From NCBI RefSeq assembly GCF_025717045.1, contig NZ_JAOVZN010000008.1, forward strand, positions 124,270-188,269: a stretch of DNA of 64,000 nt, read 5' to 3'. Made by a program: the position numbers and the translations under genes. The DNA comes from Flavobacterium sp. SH_e (GTDB lineage: Bacteria; Bacteroidota; Bacteroidia; Flavobacteriales; Flavobacteriaceae). Below are positions 25,404 through 35,700 of this stretch, piece by piece (position 1 is the stretch's first letter; each line of letters starts with the position of its first letter). Under the pieces are notes generated by a model that saw nothing but the letters and a program-made list of their open reading frames with translations, made no database searches and had not been told where the DNA came from.

Positions 25404-27479
25404 ATGAAGTTCAAATTTTTCTTTATCCTTTCTTTAATTTTCACTTTTTCTGGAATTGCTCAAAACAATTCTAAAGAAAATAATGACATAGAAAAAAAGA
25501 ACGAAATCCAAGTAATTGCAAGGGTTCAAAAAGATCGTATTTTACTGCGTTGGGCGGTAAACACTCCAATTGCTTGGAAAAAATTGAATACTTACGGTTA
25601 TTTAATCGAAAGATTTACCGTTACGAGAGACAATAAAACATTGACAAAACCAGAACGTGTTGTTTTAGCTGAAGCGTTTAAACCAGAACCTGTAGAAACC
25701 TGGGAAAAATTAATTGATGCAAATGATAACGCAGCCATTATGGCTCAAGCAATTTTTGGAGAAAGTTTTAGCGTAGCTGGAGGCGATAATTTAGAATCTA
25801 TTGTAAACCTTTCTGAGGAAGCAGAACAGCGTTTTACATTTGCATTATACACAGCCGACAAAGATTTTGAAATTGCAAAAAAAGCAGGTTTAGGTTTTGA
25901 AGACAAAAATGTCAAACAAAACGAAAAATATGCTTATCGCATTTCGTCAAATGTTCCTGAAAAGGAATTAGGCATTGTTTATGGAGGTGTTTTTGTAAGT
26001 TTAAAAGAATATGAGCCTTTACCAAAACCTATGGATCTGACAGCTCATTTTACAGACAACAATACTATGTTAAGCTGGAATTTTAAAATTCTTGCACATG
26101 TTTATGGGAGTTATTATGTAGAAAGATCAACAGATAAGGTTAACTATAAAAGAATTACAGAAAAACCATATACTAGTTTAAGTCAGGAAAATTCAAACAA
26201 TAATAGAATTTTTTATGTAGATTCTATTTCTAATAATACTTCTTATAGTTATCGTATTCAGGGTATTTCTCCTTTTGGTGAGCTAGGTCCTTATTCTGAT
26301 GTCGTTTCTGGTAAAGGAAAATCTTTACTGAAATATGTACCTCATTTGACAGTAAAGGAGTTCAAAGATGATTCTACTGTTACTTTAACTTGGGAATTTC
26401 CTGAAGAAGGGAATCCAGAAATTTCTAGTTTCGAACTAAATCGTTCTGATTATGATGATGACAAATATGTAAAAGTGCTTAAAAATATTCCTCCTAAAGA
26501 TCGTTCGGTAACTTATAATAAACTTGCCGGCACCAATTATTTTACGATAACAGCAATTGGAAAAAACGGAAGCAGCAGAACCTCTTTCCCTATGCTTGTT
26601 CAGCCTGTAGATTCTATTCCGCCAGCAAAACCAATTGGTTTAAAAGCTACTATCGATAGTTTAGGAGTTGTAAAATTATCTTGGACACCAAACAAAGAAA
26701 AAGATCTTTTAGGGTATCGTATATATAGAGGAAATATTGCTGGAGAAGAATTTAGCCAGTTGACCGTTAGTCCACACGAAAAAAATACTTATGAGGACAA
26801 AGTTGTAATTAAAAGTTTGAATGACAAGGTATATTACAAAATCATAGCTGTCGATTATCGCTATAATATGTCTCCTTTTTCAGAAACTTTAATTGTAAAA
26901 AAACCAGACGTGATTCCTCCTACTTCTCCAATTTTTACTAAGTATGAAATTATAGATGGAGTAGTCAATTTAGAGTGGATAAATAGCCAAAGCGCAGATG
27001 CAAAATCTCATCAGCTTTATAGAAAAGAAAATGACCAACAGCAATGGGAATTAATCTGGAATGGCTCCGATAAAATTGAAACTTTTCAGGATAAGAAAAC
27101 AAAAGAAGGTACTACCTACAGATATGCAATTTTTGCGAAGGATGAAAGCGGATTAGTTTCTAATGCTTCGCCAGAAGTTGCATTGTTTGTACCAAATTAT
27201 ACTGTAAAACAAGCCGTAAAAGGATTTTTCGCGCAAGCCAATACCAATACCAAAAGCATTGATTTGTCTTGGAATTATGATGAAAGCGGTGTAGAAAGTT
27301 TTGAAATCTACAAAGCAACCAATGCAGAGCCTTTACAGCTTATTCAAATTGTAAAATCAGAAACCAAAAAATTATCAGATCCAACACTAACAATTAATAC
27401 AACTTATAAATACGGAATACGAGCAGTATTTAAAGATGGAAGAATGTCTAAAATGGATTTCTATACCGTCAAATTTTAA
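25404..27479 (+). CDS. Exported fibronectin type III-repeat protein
   Basis: The 691-residue protein has a signal peptide (MKFKFFFILSLIFTFSGIAQ), an N-terminal unique region (about 25-200) and then about five FnIII modules. Their characteristic strands include VNLEWINSQSADAKSHQLYRK, VKLSWTPNKEKDLLGYRIYRG and VTLTWEFPEEGNPEISSFELNR, with tyrosine-corner motifs such as TYRYAIFAKDESG. No sorting domain or lipobox is seen. It begins 2 nt after the 1630-residue gene, so the two are clearly cotranscribed and probably act together in the envelope. FnIII modules usually mediate binding; the partner is unknown. Confidence 0.88.
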   Translation: MKFKFFFILSLIFTFSGIAQNNSKENNDIEKKNEIQVIARVQKDRILLRWAVNTPIAWKKLNTYGYLIERFTVTRDNKTLTKPERVVLAEAFKPEPVETWEKLIDANDNAAIMAQAIFGESFSVAGGDNLESIVNLSEEAEQRFTFALYTADKDFEIAKKAGLGFEDKNVKQNEKYAYRISSNVPEKELGIVYGGVFVSLKEYEPLPKPMDLTAHFTDNNTMLSWNFKILAHVYGSYYVERSTDKVNYKRITEKPYTSLSQENSNNNRIFYVDSISNNTSYSYRIQGISPFGELGPYSDVVSGKGKSLLKYVPHLTVKEFKDDSTVTLTWEFPEEGNPEISSFELNRSDYDDDKYVKVLKNIPPKDRSVTYNKLAGTNYFTITAIGKNGSSRTSFPMLVQPVDSIPPAKPIGLKATIDSLGVVKLSWTPNKEKDLLGYRIYRGNIAGEEFSQLTVSPHEKNTYEDKVVIKSLNDKVYYKIIAVDYRYNMSPFSETLIVKKPDVIPPTSPIFTKYEIIDGVVNLEWINSQSADAKSHQLYRKENDQQQWELIWNGSDKIETFQDKKTKEGTTYRYAIFAKDESGLVSNASPEVALFVPNYTVKQAVKGFFAQANTNTKSIDLSWNYDESGVESFEIYKATNAEPLQLIQIVKSETKKLSDPTLTINTTYKYGIRAVFKDGRMSKMDFYTVKF

Positions 27480-27520
27480 TTTATAAATCTAGTTTTTTAA
27501 ACCCCAAGTTTAATACCAGC

Positions 27521-28852
27521 ATGAGGAAACTCTACTTACTTTTTTTTCTTTTTACTAATGCACTTTGCTATTGTCAAACTTATAATTTTGATGTAGTTGA
27601 TGGTGTATTATGTAATACTTGCTGGGAAGGTGCACAAGGACCAACTTATAATACTTTTGAAGCAACACAGTTTTCTTGGTCTGTGAAACAAAATAATACA
27701 ATTGCGGTAGCTTCAGGCAGTAAAAATGGTTATGTTCCTAATGGCAAAAATACAACGAGCTACGCAAACAAAGTCTTTTCCACAGGAAGTACATTTTTAA
27801 TTTCGATTAATTCTACAGGAAGTGTCCATTATGAAGGTGGTAGCAGTGGTGCGTGCAATACCAATACTTCTATGACTTCCACCCTAGAAAATTTAATAAT
27901 AAATGGCTATGCGGGATTTAGCGATTCTCCTTGCGGGATTACAGCACGTATAACGAATTTTAAACCTAGTAATTTAGTTATTACCAATTTAAATCTTGAA
28001 AATCCAAATAACGTATGTGCTGGCGAAATGCTAAATTTATCTGTAAATGGTGCTGGACTTTATCCTGACGTAGCATTTCATTGGCAGTATTCTGTAGATA
28101 ATTCAACTTGGATTGACTTGCCAATTGCTAAAAATAATAGAGCAATTACAGAATTTTCTATACAAGAACTTTTGGGTAATTCACATATTAATTATTTCAA
28201 CAAACCACTTTATTTTAGGCTTGGATATATAGGAAGAACATTTACTGACACTTTTACCATTAATTATTCGCCTTGCGCTCCTGTCGCTGAACGAATTTTT
28301 TACCTAGCTCCTAAATGCAACGGAGATAATATTCGAGTAATTGACGTTTTTTTTGACCGCAACCTTAAACAAAAGGAAGATATTAGTCTAATGTATGTTG
28401 TAGATGCTGTTACTGGTGCAATCTTTTTTCACAACACTATTGCAATAGATTTATTCACATTCGATTCCGAAGCTCAAAAATTTAAATATTCCTTTCCTAA
28501 TTTAGGAAAATTAGAAAACGGCCACACATACAATATAAAATACCAAACAAGATTAAATGAACAAAATACTGGAGCATTAGAAAGTACCAATACTCCATTC
28601 CAATATGTAGATCCCGAAAAATTAAGTTTTAGCACTAAAGGTGAACTTCCTTCTTGTGCTGGTGGAAATGATGGTTTTATTGAAATCACAATTACTAGTG
28701 GCACTTCTCCTTTTCATTTTTATAAGAATCAAGAAGAAGTTACTCCAGAATATAGCAATGGAAAATATTACATAAGAAATTTAAGCCAAGGAAATTACAA
28801 TATAGTTGTTACTGACACCAGTAACTGCATAGATAAAAACGCTTATGACTAA
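27521..28852 (+). CDS. Secreted cysteine-containing protein, unit A, with C-terminal SprB-like repeat
   Basis: The 443-residue protein has a signal peptide (MRKLYLLFFLFTNALCYCQ) and a beta-rich N-terminal domain with paired cysteines. An Ig-like part follows, with VCAGEMLNLSV and FHWQYSVDNSTWIDLP, then a YSPCAPVAERIFYLAPKCNG / FFDRNL segment. The protein ends with one SprB-type repeat (LPSCAGGNDGFIEITITSGTSPFHFY ... NYNIVVTDTSNCIDK). It is paralogous to the gene at 30023. The stop overlaps the next gene's first ATG by 8 nt (ATGACTAA), implying translational coupling. Probably exported; the function is unknown. Confidence 0.82.
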   Translation: MRKLYLLFFLFTNALCYCQTYNFDVVDGVLCNTCWEGAQGPTYNTFEATQFSWSVKQNNTIAVASGSKNGYVPNGKNTTSYANKVFSTGSTFLISINSTGSVHYEGGSSGACNTNTSMTSTLENLIINGYAGFSDSPCGITARITNFKPSNLVITNLNLENPNNVCAGEMLNLSVNGAGLYPDVAFHWQYSVDNSTWIDLPIAKNNRAITEFSIQELLGNSHINYFNKPLYFRLGYIGRTFTDTFTINYSPCAPVAERIFYLAPKCNGDNIRVIDVFFDRNLKQKEDISLMYVVDAVTGAIFFHNTIAIDLFTFDSEAQKFKYSFPNLGKLENGHTYNIKYQTRLNEQNTGALESTNTPFQYVDPEKLSFSTKGELPSCAGGNDGFIEITITSGTSPFHFYKNQEEVTPEYSNGKYYIRNLSQGNYNIVVTDTSNCIDKNAYD

Positions 28853-30020
28853 AAAGATGAAAACAAAATTACTCGTTGTATTATTTCTCTTTTTTGGGTT
28901 AATACAATTTTCAAATGCACAGGCAACCAAATATGGTATGATCGTAAGAACAACATTAGACCCTTTTCAGGGCTGGAATGGAAGTCACGCGGGGAATTTA
29001 AGTATAACAATAGGTTCTAAATCTGTAACTGAAGGCAGTAATACTACAGATAATGTCGTTGTTGATTATACATTCTTTTATATAACAGATAATCCAACAA
29101 AAATTGTGTGTAGCAGTCGTACAGCGGGAAACAAAGATGGTAGCGATTGTACTTTAAGCAAAACTATTGCTTACGATCCTAATACATTTGATTCTGATTT
29201 TTTTGGAGGATGTATTGGAGATGCTGACATGATGGGAATCTATTTGCCACAACCTGCAAATACCAATTATTGCAAAAATGACATGATAACATTGACTAGA
29301 GGATGGAATTGGCAATATCGTTATGATAGTGGAACTTGGAATGATTTTCCGAGCAATTATCAAGCTAAAAGATCTATCTCATTTAATATGGCAACTTTAG
29401 GAGGATCTGATGGAAAAAAGAAACTCCAAATCAGAGCTGGTTACGGTACAAGTTTTACAGACGAGATTATTTATGATATTATACCATGTCCACCAGCTTT
29501 AGTTGGCGCACCAATAGCAACTGGCACGACTTGCACTTATAAAAGTGATGGAACACTTATTCTAAACTATGACAGACCTTTGGTTGAAAATGAAATTTTT
29601 TTATTTTCATTTTTTAGAAAAGAAGGCATGTCTGCTGCTGTCCCTCCCTATGTCATCGATAATGTAAATAAAACAATAACTTTTTCAGAGATAGCTGCTG
29701 GCAGTTATTTTTTTAAATACCAAACTTTTATTGGAGCTCAGGAAACGAGTGTTAATCCTTCACCTGATCCTTCTTTTACAATTTCTTCACCCGATCCTGT
29801 AAGTTTTAATGTTGAGGAATTACAACCACAATGTAATGGCCAACAAGGACAGATTAAAATAAATGCATTTGGCGGAACTGGCACCTATTACTATACTATT
29901 GATTCAAATCCTGAAGTCTTATTTACATCATCTTCTGGCAATATAAATATTTCTGAAGGCGAACATTCTATTAAAGTTAGAGATTCTAAATCATGTATTG
30001 ATTTAGATAAAAACGACTAA
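28845..30020 (+). CDS. Secreted cysteine-containing protein, unit B, with C-terminal SprB-like repeat
   Basis: The 391-residue protein has a signal peptide ending FSNAQ. Either ATG 28845 (overlapping the previous stop) or ATG 28857 (MKTKLLVVLFLFFG) may start it. The layout parallels unit A: an N-terminal domain, YCKNDMITL...WNWQYRYDSGTWNDFP, IIPCPPALVG...TCTYKSDGTLILNYDRPLVENE, and a final SprB-like repeat (QPQCNGQQGQIKINAFGGTGTYYYTID...IKVRDSKSCID). It is a closer relative of the gene at 31346 than of unit A. It lies in the middle of a tight operon; the next gene starts 2 nt after its stop. The function is unknown. Confidence 0.8.
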   Translation: MTKKMKTKLLVVLFLFFGLIQFSNAQATKYGMIVRTTLDPFQGWNGSHAGNLSITIGSKSVTEGSNTTDNVVVDYTFFYITDNPTKIVCSSRTAGNKDGSDCTLSKTIAYDPNTFDSDFFGGCIGDADMMGIYLPQPANTNYCKNDMITLTRGWNWQYRYDSGTWNDFPSNYQAKRSISFNMATLGGSDGKKKLQIRAGYGTSFTDEIIYDIIPCPPALVGAPIATGTTCTYKSDGTLILNYDRPLVENEIFLFSFFRKEGMSAAVPPYVIDNVNKTITFSEIAAGSYFFKYQTFIGAQETSVNPSPDPSFTISSPDPVSFNVEELQPQCNGQQGQIKINAFGGTGTYYYTIDSNPEVLFTSSSGNINISEGEHSIKVRDSKSCIDLDKND

Positions 30021-30022
30021 TT

Positions 30023-31306
30023 ATGAAAAAGTTATATATGCTATTAACCTTAATATCCAGTCCTTATATGTATTGCCAAACCTATACCATAGGTTTGCAA
30101 TATTATGCTTCTGGCAATGGATGTCATGCTGCTAGATACAGTTGGGATTTTCGAGCTGATGGTAATTTAATCGATGGATTTTCAAGTGGGGGAAATAGTA
30201 TGAATGTTTCAGGTACACAAACATATACAGTTCCAAATTACACAGATTTTACTTTTTATCTCAGTACATATTGTAATGGTCTGAATGGTTCTTTTGATTG
30301 TGACCGTAATGAGTCAGACAGCTTTTCTGCCAAAAATTTACTTTGGGCAGGGCCTTTGTTATACTTAAACGGTTGTAACGGAATGGTTGCAATGACTTCT
30401 TTTAAACCAGATGTAACTATCAAAAACTTAGATAATGATTCTCCTTCAGAAATTTGTGCAGGATTTCAATTAAGCTTAGCTGCTTTTCCTGCAGGTTTTC
30501 CTGAAGAAGCCTACCACTGGCAATACTCACTTAATAATCAAGCTACTTGGGTTGATGTACCTGCATACATTGGAGGTGTAAAAACTAACAATACAGCTAC
30601 ACCTACTTTTTCAATGCAGGAATTACTGGGAACAAATCATGTAAATTACCTCAATAAAGTTATTTATTTTAGACTAGGTTACGCTCACGGTGCTTTTTCA
30701 ACGCCTTTGCCCTTAACCTATTCCCCATGTGCACCTATAGTTACCGGTATAGATTATGATCCTCCATTATGCAATGGCAATACTATTCCAAAAATTGCTG
30801 TTCTTTTCGATAGAAAATTAGAAAATGATGAATTTTTATCTATCATCTACATTGTAGACAAAAATAATGGAGCGATCAGCAACCAATACTATAATGTCTT
30901 ATTTGACGCAACAGAACCAACAAAATATTTTTTTTATAACATTAATCCTTTGGTAGATAAAAGTACCTATCAAATTGCTTATCAGGCACAGAAAGGAACA
31001 GTTAATAAAGGAACAACAACTTCTATAGCAGAATTCACTTATAATGATCCTGCAAAAATGATTTTTAAAATTACCGATCGCACAATTCCTACTTGTTTTG
31101 GAGCTGAAGATGGAACCATCGATATAGAAATTGCAAGCGGAATAGGCTCTTACAATTTTTATGTAGACAATGTTTTAAGAAATGCAACAACAACTAAAAT
31201 AGATGATCTTCATTATAAAATAATGGGGTTGAAAGCAAATCCCTCTGGATACGATATTAAAGTAACAGACAAAAACAACTGCCTTGATCTAACTGCTAAC
31301 GATTAA
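30023..31306 (+). CDS. Secreted cysteine-containing protein, unit A', with C-terminal SprB-like repeat
   Basis: The 427-residue paralogue of the 27521 gene has a signal peptide (MKKLYMLLTLISSPYMYCQ). Shared landmarks follow: AYHWQYSLNNQATWVDVP, the near-identical FSMQELLGTNHVNYLNKVIYFRLGY (unit A has FSIQELLGNSHINYFNKPLYFRLGY), YSPCAPIVTGIDYDPPLCNG and VLFDRKLENDE. It ends with one SprB-like repeat (IPTCFGAEDGTIDIEIASGIGSYNFY...DIKVTDKNNCLDLTAND). Together with the neighbours it shows duplication of a two-gene A-B unit. The gap to the next gene is 39 nt. Confidence 0.8.
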   Translation: MKKLYMLLTLISSPYMYCQTYTIGLQYYASGNGCHAARYSWDFRADGNLIDGFSSGGNSMNVSGTQTYTVPNYTDFTFYLSTYCNGLNGSFDCDRNESDSFSAKNLLWAGPLLYLNGCNGMVAMTSFKPDVTIKNLDNDSPSEICAGFQLSLAAFPAGFPEEAYHWQYSLNNQATWVDVPAYIGGVKTNNTATPTFSMQELLGTNHVNYLNKVIYFRLGYAHGAFSTPLPLTYSPCAPIVTGIDYDPPLCNGNTIPKIAVLFDRKLENDEFLSIIYIVDKNNGAISNQYYNVLFDATEPTKYFFYNINPLVDKSTYQIAYQAQKGTVNKGTTTSIAEFTYNDPAKMIFKITDRTIPTCFGAEDGTIDIEIASGIGSYNFYVDNVLRNATTTKIDDLHYKIMGLKANPSGYDIKVTDKNNCLDLTAND

Positions 31307-31345
31307 TGAAAATACAAACCATTAAATAATTTTTTCAAATAAAGA

Positions 31346-32560
31346 ATGTTTCAAAATTCCTTAAAATATCATACGTACAAAATTTTATTTCTAATAGGAT
31401 TTCTATTCTATGGAATTAACTCCACTCAAGCGCAATCTAAGTTGTATATAATGAGTTATGGGGGGCCTAAGTCAGGTGAAGAATGCAACTGTACCTATTT
31501 TTCTTTTAGAGTAGAATCTAATGGAGTCCCAATAAATCCGATTAGTGTTTTTGAAGGCATTTTAATTTACGACAAAAGGCCTACTTTTTATGATATTGTA
31601 TTGTATAGACCTGATTCTGAAATGTGCAGTGGCTATTGTCATGATGGAATTAATGAACATTATGGAGGAAATATAAATGCAGACTGCACGGCTACTCAAT
31701 ATGATGCTATAGGTTTGATAAGTAATCAAGTTTTAGCTGATCCAGGTGCAGATAATTCCTTTTGTGACAAAATAAATTTGAAGACTACGGGATGCACAAG
31801 TCCTGAGAGGTTTCGCTGGGAATATAGAATACAAGGAGGATCTTTCCAACCAATGAACATCAATACAGGCTTCAATGAAACATTTCAATTTGTTAAATCA
31901 GCTTATATACCTGAATCATATGTTGGAAATATCGATTTTCGAGTTCTTATTGATTCTAATACTGCCATTACTGGAGAAGAAGTTTATTCTAATATTATTT
32001 CGTATAACGTAATTCCTTGTGCGCCATTTTTAAACAAAAATCCTGAACCAGAAACGACTAGTTGTGTGTACAATAAAGATGGAAAAGTGGTTTTAACATT
32101 TGATAGAGCATTAATTGCAAATGAACGATTTGAGTTTAATTTTTATACCGCAGATAATGCGCTTATACCAACTCCTGCTCTTTCTGTAGATAGTACAAAT
32201 AAAATATATACTTTTTCTGGTTTAGCTCTAGGGCAATATTATATAAAGTATCAATCTTTCATAGGTTCGCAACAGACCAGCGTAAATAAAGAGCCATATC
32301 CTGCATTTACAATTGCGCCACCCAGCGAGTTTACATTTGAAATTATTGAAACTCAACCTGCATGTCATAATGAACCAGGCAAAATACAATTAAAAGCCAC
32401 AGGAGGAGAAAGCCCTTATTATTATACGGTTGATAATGGTACTGAAGTCGAGTTTAATTCTATATCAAATGTATTTACCCTTACAGAAGGAGATCATTAT
32501 ATAAAAGTGAGAGATAAAAAAAACTGTTTAAGTGTAACCGCCAATGATGTGCAAATATAA
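31346..32560 (+). CDS. Secreted cysteine-containing protein, unit B', with C-terminal SprB-like repeat
   Basis: The 404-residue paralogue of the 28845 gene has a longer signal sequence (KYHTYKILFLIGFLFYGINSTQAQ). Conserved features are FCDKINLKTTGCTSPERFRWEYRIQGGSFQPM, VIPCAPFLNKNPEPETTSCVYNKDGKVVLTFDRALIANERFEF, and YYIKYQSFIGSQQTSVN (unit B has YFFKYQTFIGAQETSVN). A last SprB-like repeat (QPACHNEPGKIQLKATGGESPYYYTVD...IKVRDKKNCLSVTAND) ends the protein. It sits just before the vestigial fragment and the large SprB-repeat gene. The function is unknown. Confidence 0.8.
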   Translation: MFQNSLKYHTYKILFLIGFLFYGINSTQAQSKLYIMSYGGPKSGEECNCTYFSFRVESNGVPINPISVFEGILIYDKRPTFYDIVLYRPDSEMCSGYCHDGINEHYGGNINADCTATQYDAIGLISNQVLADPGADNSFCDKINLKTTGCTSPERFRWEYRIQGGSFQPMNINTGFNETFQFVKSAYIPESYVGNIDFRVLIDSNTAITGEEVYSNIISYNVIPCAPFLNKNPEPETTSCVYNKDGKVVLTFDRALIANERFEFNFYTADNALIPTPALSVDSTNKIYTFSGLALGQYYIKYQSFIGSQQTSVNKEPYPAFTIAPPSEFTFEIIETQPACHNEPGKIQLKATGGESPYYYTVDNGTEVEFNSISNVFTLTEGDHYIKVRDKKNCLSVTANDVQI

Positions 32561-32600
32561 AGCTTCAGGTAAGACATTGCCTTAAGCTCAAATTCAAAAA

Positions 32601-32702
32601 TTGAATAAATCAAAGATAGATTTGGTGGTAATCGATTCGGATTGCTTAATTAAAATTAGAGATACAAATAACTGCATGATACAGATGCAAAAGACTATAA
32701 AT
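32601..32702 (+). pseudogene. Vestige of a fifth SprB-repeat C-terminus
   Basis: The 34 codons in frame before the real ATG of the large gene include CLIKIRDTNNCMIQ, which matches the repeat ends of the upstream proteins (IKVRDKKNC, IKVRDSKSC). I read this as the remains of another A/B-type gene lost by deletion, now fused in frame ahead of the 2125-residue protein. Confidence 0.5.
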
Positions 32703-35700
32703 ATGAAGAAAATTATACTATTTTTTCTATTACTTACTAATTTCATTGCTCACTCTCAAACTCCAACTGGTGTTAGAAGAGTAACGATAGGTAATCCTCC
32801 AATAATAAAAATTGATGGAACTGCCGTTGGTGCAACAGGATTTAATGTCCCTAACGGAAGAATTGATGGTTTCGAGGTTACAGGAGGTACGCCAAACTAT
32901 ACCGAAACTTGGACAAAAGATGGAGCTGATTTTACTCTCACAGATTATAATAAGCTGACTGGGGGAACCTATATTGTCACAATAACAGATTCTAAAAACT
33001 GTACAATGGCAAAAACTTTTGAGATTGAACAACCAGCAGAATTAAAAGTTACTCTATCAGCGAATACAAAAATTTCTTGTTATGGAGGTACCGGAAGTAT
33101 TACAGCTACAGTAACTGGAGGGACAGCAGGATATAGCTATACTTGGGAACAAAAGCAACCTGCCGGATCTAACCCAGCATATTCTACTGTATTTGGTCAA
33201 TCAGGAAAAACTGCTACTGGTTTATTGAAAGGTATCTATAGAGTAATTATTACAGATAGCGCAAATCCTAGCAATACTGTTACTTCAGCGGACATTCCGT
33301 TAGATCAAAATGATTTAATTGAAGTGACTAATAAAAATATTGTTAATATTGGATGTAAAGGAGAAGCTACTGGAAGTACTAATTTATCAATAATAAGTGG
33401 AACAGGAGATTACAACGTAACTTGGACAGACGGACCAACTGGGCCTTCACGATCTTTATTAGCTGCTGGTACTTATTATTATAAAATTACAGACCAAGCT
33501 GATACAAATTGTTCAATATCTGGATCTGTTACAATTACAGAACCACCAACAAAAGTTACAATTAGCACTACGATAATTCAAACTCAACCTTCAACCCCAA
33601 CTTCTACAGACGGAAAAATTAAAATATCTGCAACTGGAGGAACTCCTGGTTATACCTATACTTGGTATAAAGGCACAACACTAATAAGTCCTGATACAGA
33701 CCAAGATGGTGAAGCAACTGGTCTTGACAATGGAACGTACTCTGTTATTGTAACAGATGCTAATGGCTGTACTGCAACTAAAGAAAATTTGGAGCTTAAA
33801 GCACTAGATGTTTCAATTGTAGATCATACAGACATCAAATGTTTTGGAGAATCAACAGGTAGTCTAACGGCTAAAGCTGTAGGAGGTTTAGGTTCTGGAT
33901 ATACATACAAATGGTATAAAATTGAAGGGGCTAATAAAATTGCTCAAAGTGCAGAAACTGAAAAAATAGATAATATTCCATTTGGTACGTATAGAGTTGT
34001 CGTAAATGAAGGCCAAACTCTTTCTGTTTATGCAGAGTATACACTTATACAGCCAGACGAACGTTTACAAGCAAGTGTAAGCACTACTAAACCAATTTGT
34101 TACGGACAAGCAAATGGAAATGCAACACTTACTGTCTCTGGCGGAACAGTTGGAAGTGGCTATACTTACTTATGGAGTAATGGAAGTATAACTAAAGATC
34201 AGAATACTTTAGCTAAAGGAACATATTGGGTAACTGTAACAGATGCCAACGACTGTTCAGTAACAATAAATAACATTTTAATTGATCAGCCAGATCTTAT
34301 AACAATCCCTACTCCAACCATTACAAAGGTTTTAATTAACGGACAAAGTACTGGAGCTATTTCTCTTGCTGATGCAACTGGAGGTACGGGTACACTTGAG
34401 TACAGCTGGGGTTCAACAAATGTTACTCCTGCATTCAGCTCAAATAGTAAAAACATTAGCGGACTTAAAGCTGGAAATTATACTTTAACAGTAAAAGATG
34501 GAAATTCTTGTTCTGTAAGTACAACTTTTACAGTTGAAGAGAATCCAAAATTAGTTGTTTCATTGGTAGAAACGTCAAGTATTAAATGTTTTGACAATAA
34601 AACTGGAGAAATAACAGCTACAGTAACTGGAGGAGCTCCAATCTATACATACGAATGGTCTAAATTTAATGGCAGTACTTACGATCCAATTTCGAGCGCA
34701 CCAGACAAAATTTCAAATCAAGGTTTTGGAAAATATAAATTGACCATAACAGATAGTGTCGGTGCTATAGAAAGTGCAGAAATTGATCTTGGACAACCAG
34801 ATCAACTTACAGTTTCATTGGCTTCTAATGTTGTAAATGTTTTATGCTATGGAAATCAAACGGGAGCGATATCAATTAATGTTTCGGGAGGTATCACGCC
34901 ATATACATATCAATGGATAAATAGTGAAGATGCAAGTTTTTATAAAACTTCAAAAGATCTATCAGGAATTTTCGCAGGAACTTATAGTGTTTTAATTACA
35001 GATGACAATAATTGTACTATTGAGCTAAAAGACATTATAGTAAGTCAGCCAACAGCTCCATTGGCAATTAATGATCTTCAAGTTAAAGATTTAACTGGTT
35101 TTGAAACTCAAAATGGTATTATAGAAGTAAATATTACTGGCGGAACTCAAGCTTACACTTATGAATGGAGAGTAAAAGGAACATCGCCTATTATCGGAAG
35201 TACTAATAAAATTGATCAGCTTACAATTGGAACTTATGTTCTTACCGTTACAGATCAAAACAATTGTACTATTGAGAAAGAATATACATTAACACAACCG
35301 CCTAGACTTGATATTACTGGAATTGACATGACGCCAAATACAGAAATAAAATGTTATGGCGACACTACTGCAGAATTGACTGCAACAATTACTGGAGGTG
35401 TACCTGCATATATCTATAAGTGGTATAATGCTTTAGATTCAAATATAACATTATCAAATACAGATAAGGTTTCTAATTTAGGAGCTGGAAAATATATTGT
35501 TGAGGTAACAGACCAAAACAATAATACCTTATACGGAGTAAACGAATATACAATTACACAACCAGATCCATTGGCAATTACTTTTACTAAAACAGAAGTT
35601 TCTTGTAAAAATGGAAATGATGGAACAATAAACTTGACTATTACTGGAGGTTCTTCAGACTACAATATTGTTTGGAATTACGATTCAGCAAATAATAATG

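Noticed and set aside
27521..32560. The four A/B genes as fragments of one broken gene
   Set aside because: Each has its own signal peptide and full-length shared layout, so they are separate paralogues, not frameshift pieces.
32601..32702. Start of the giant SprB-repeat gene at 32601
   Set aside because: A clean signal peptide begins at 32703. The upstream part is a vestigial repeat end.
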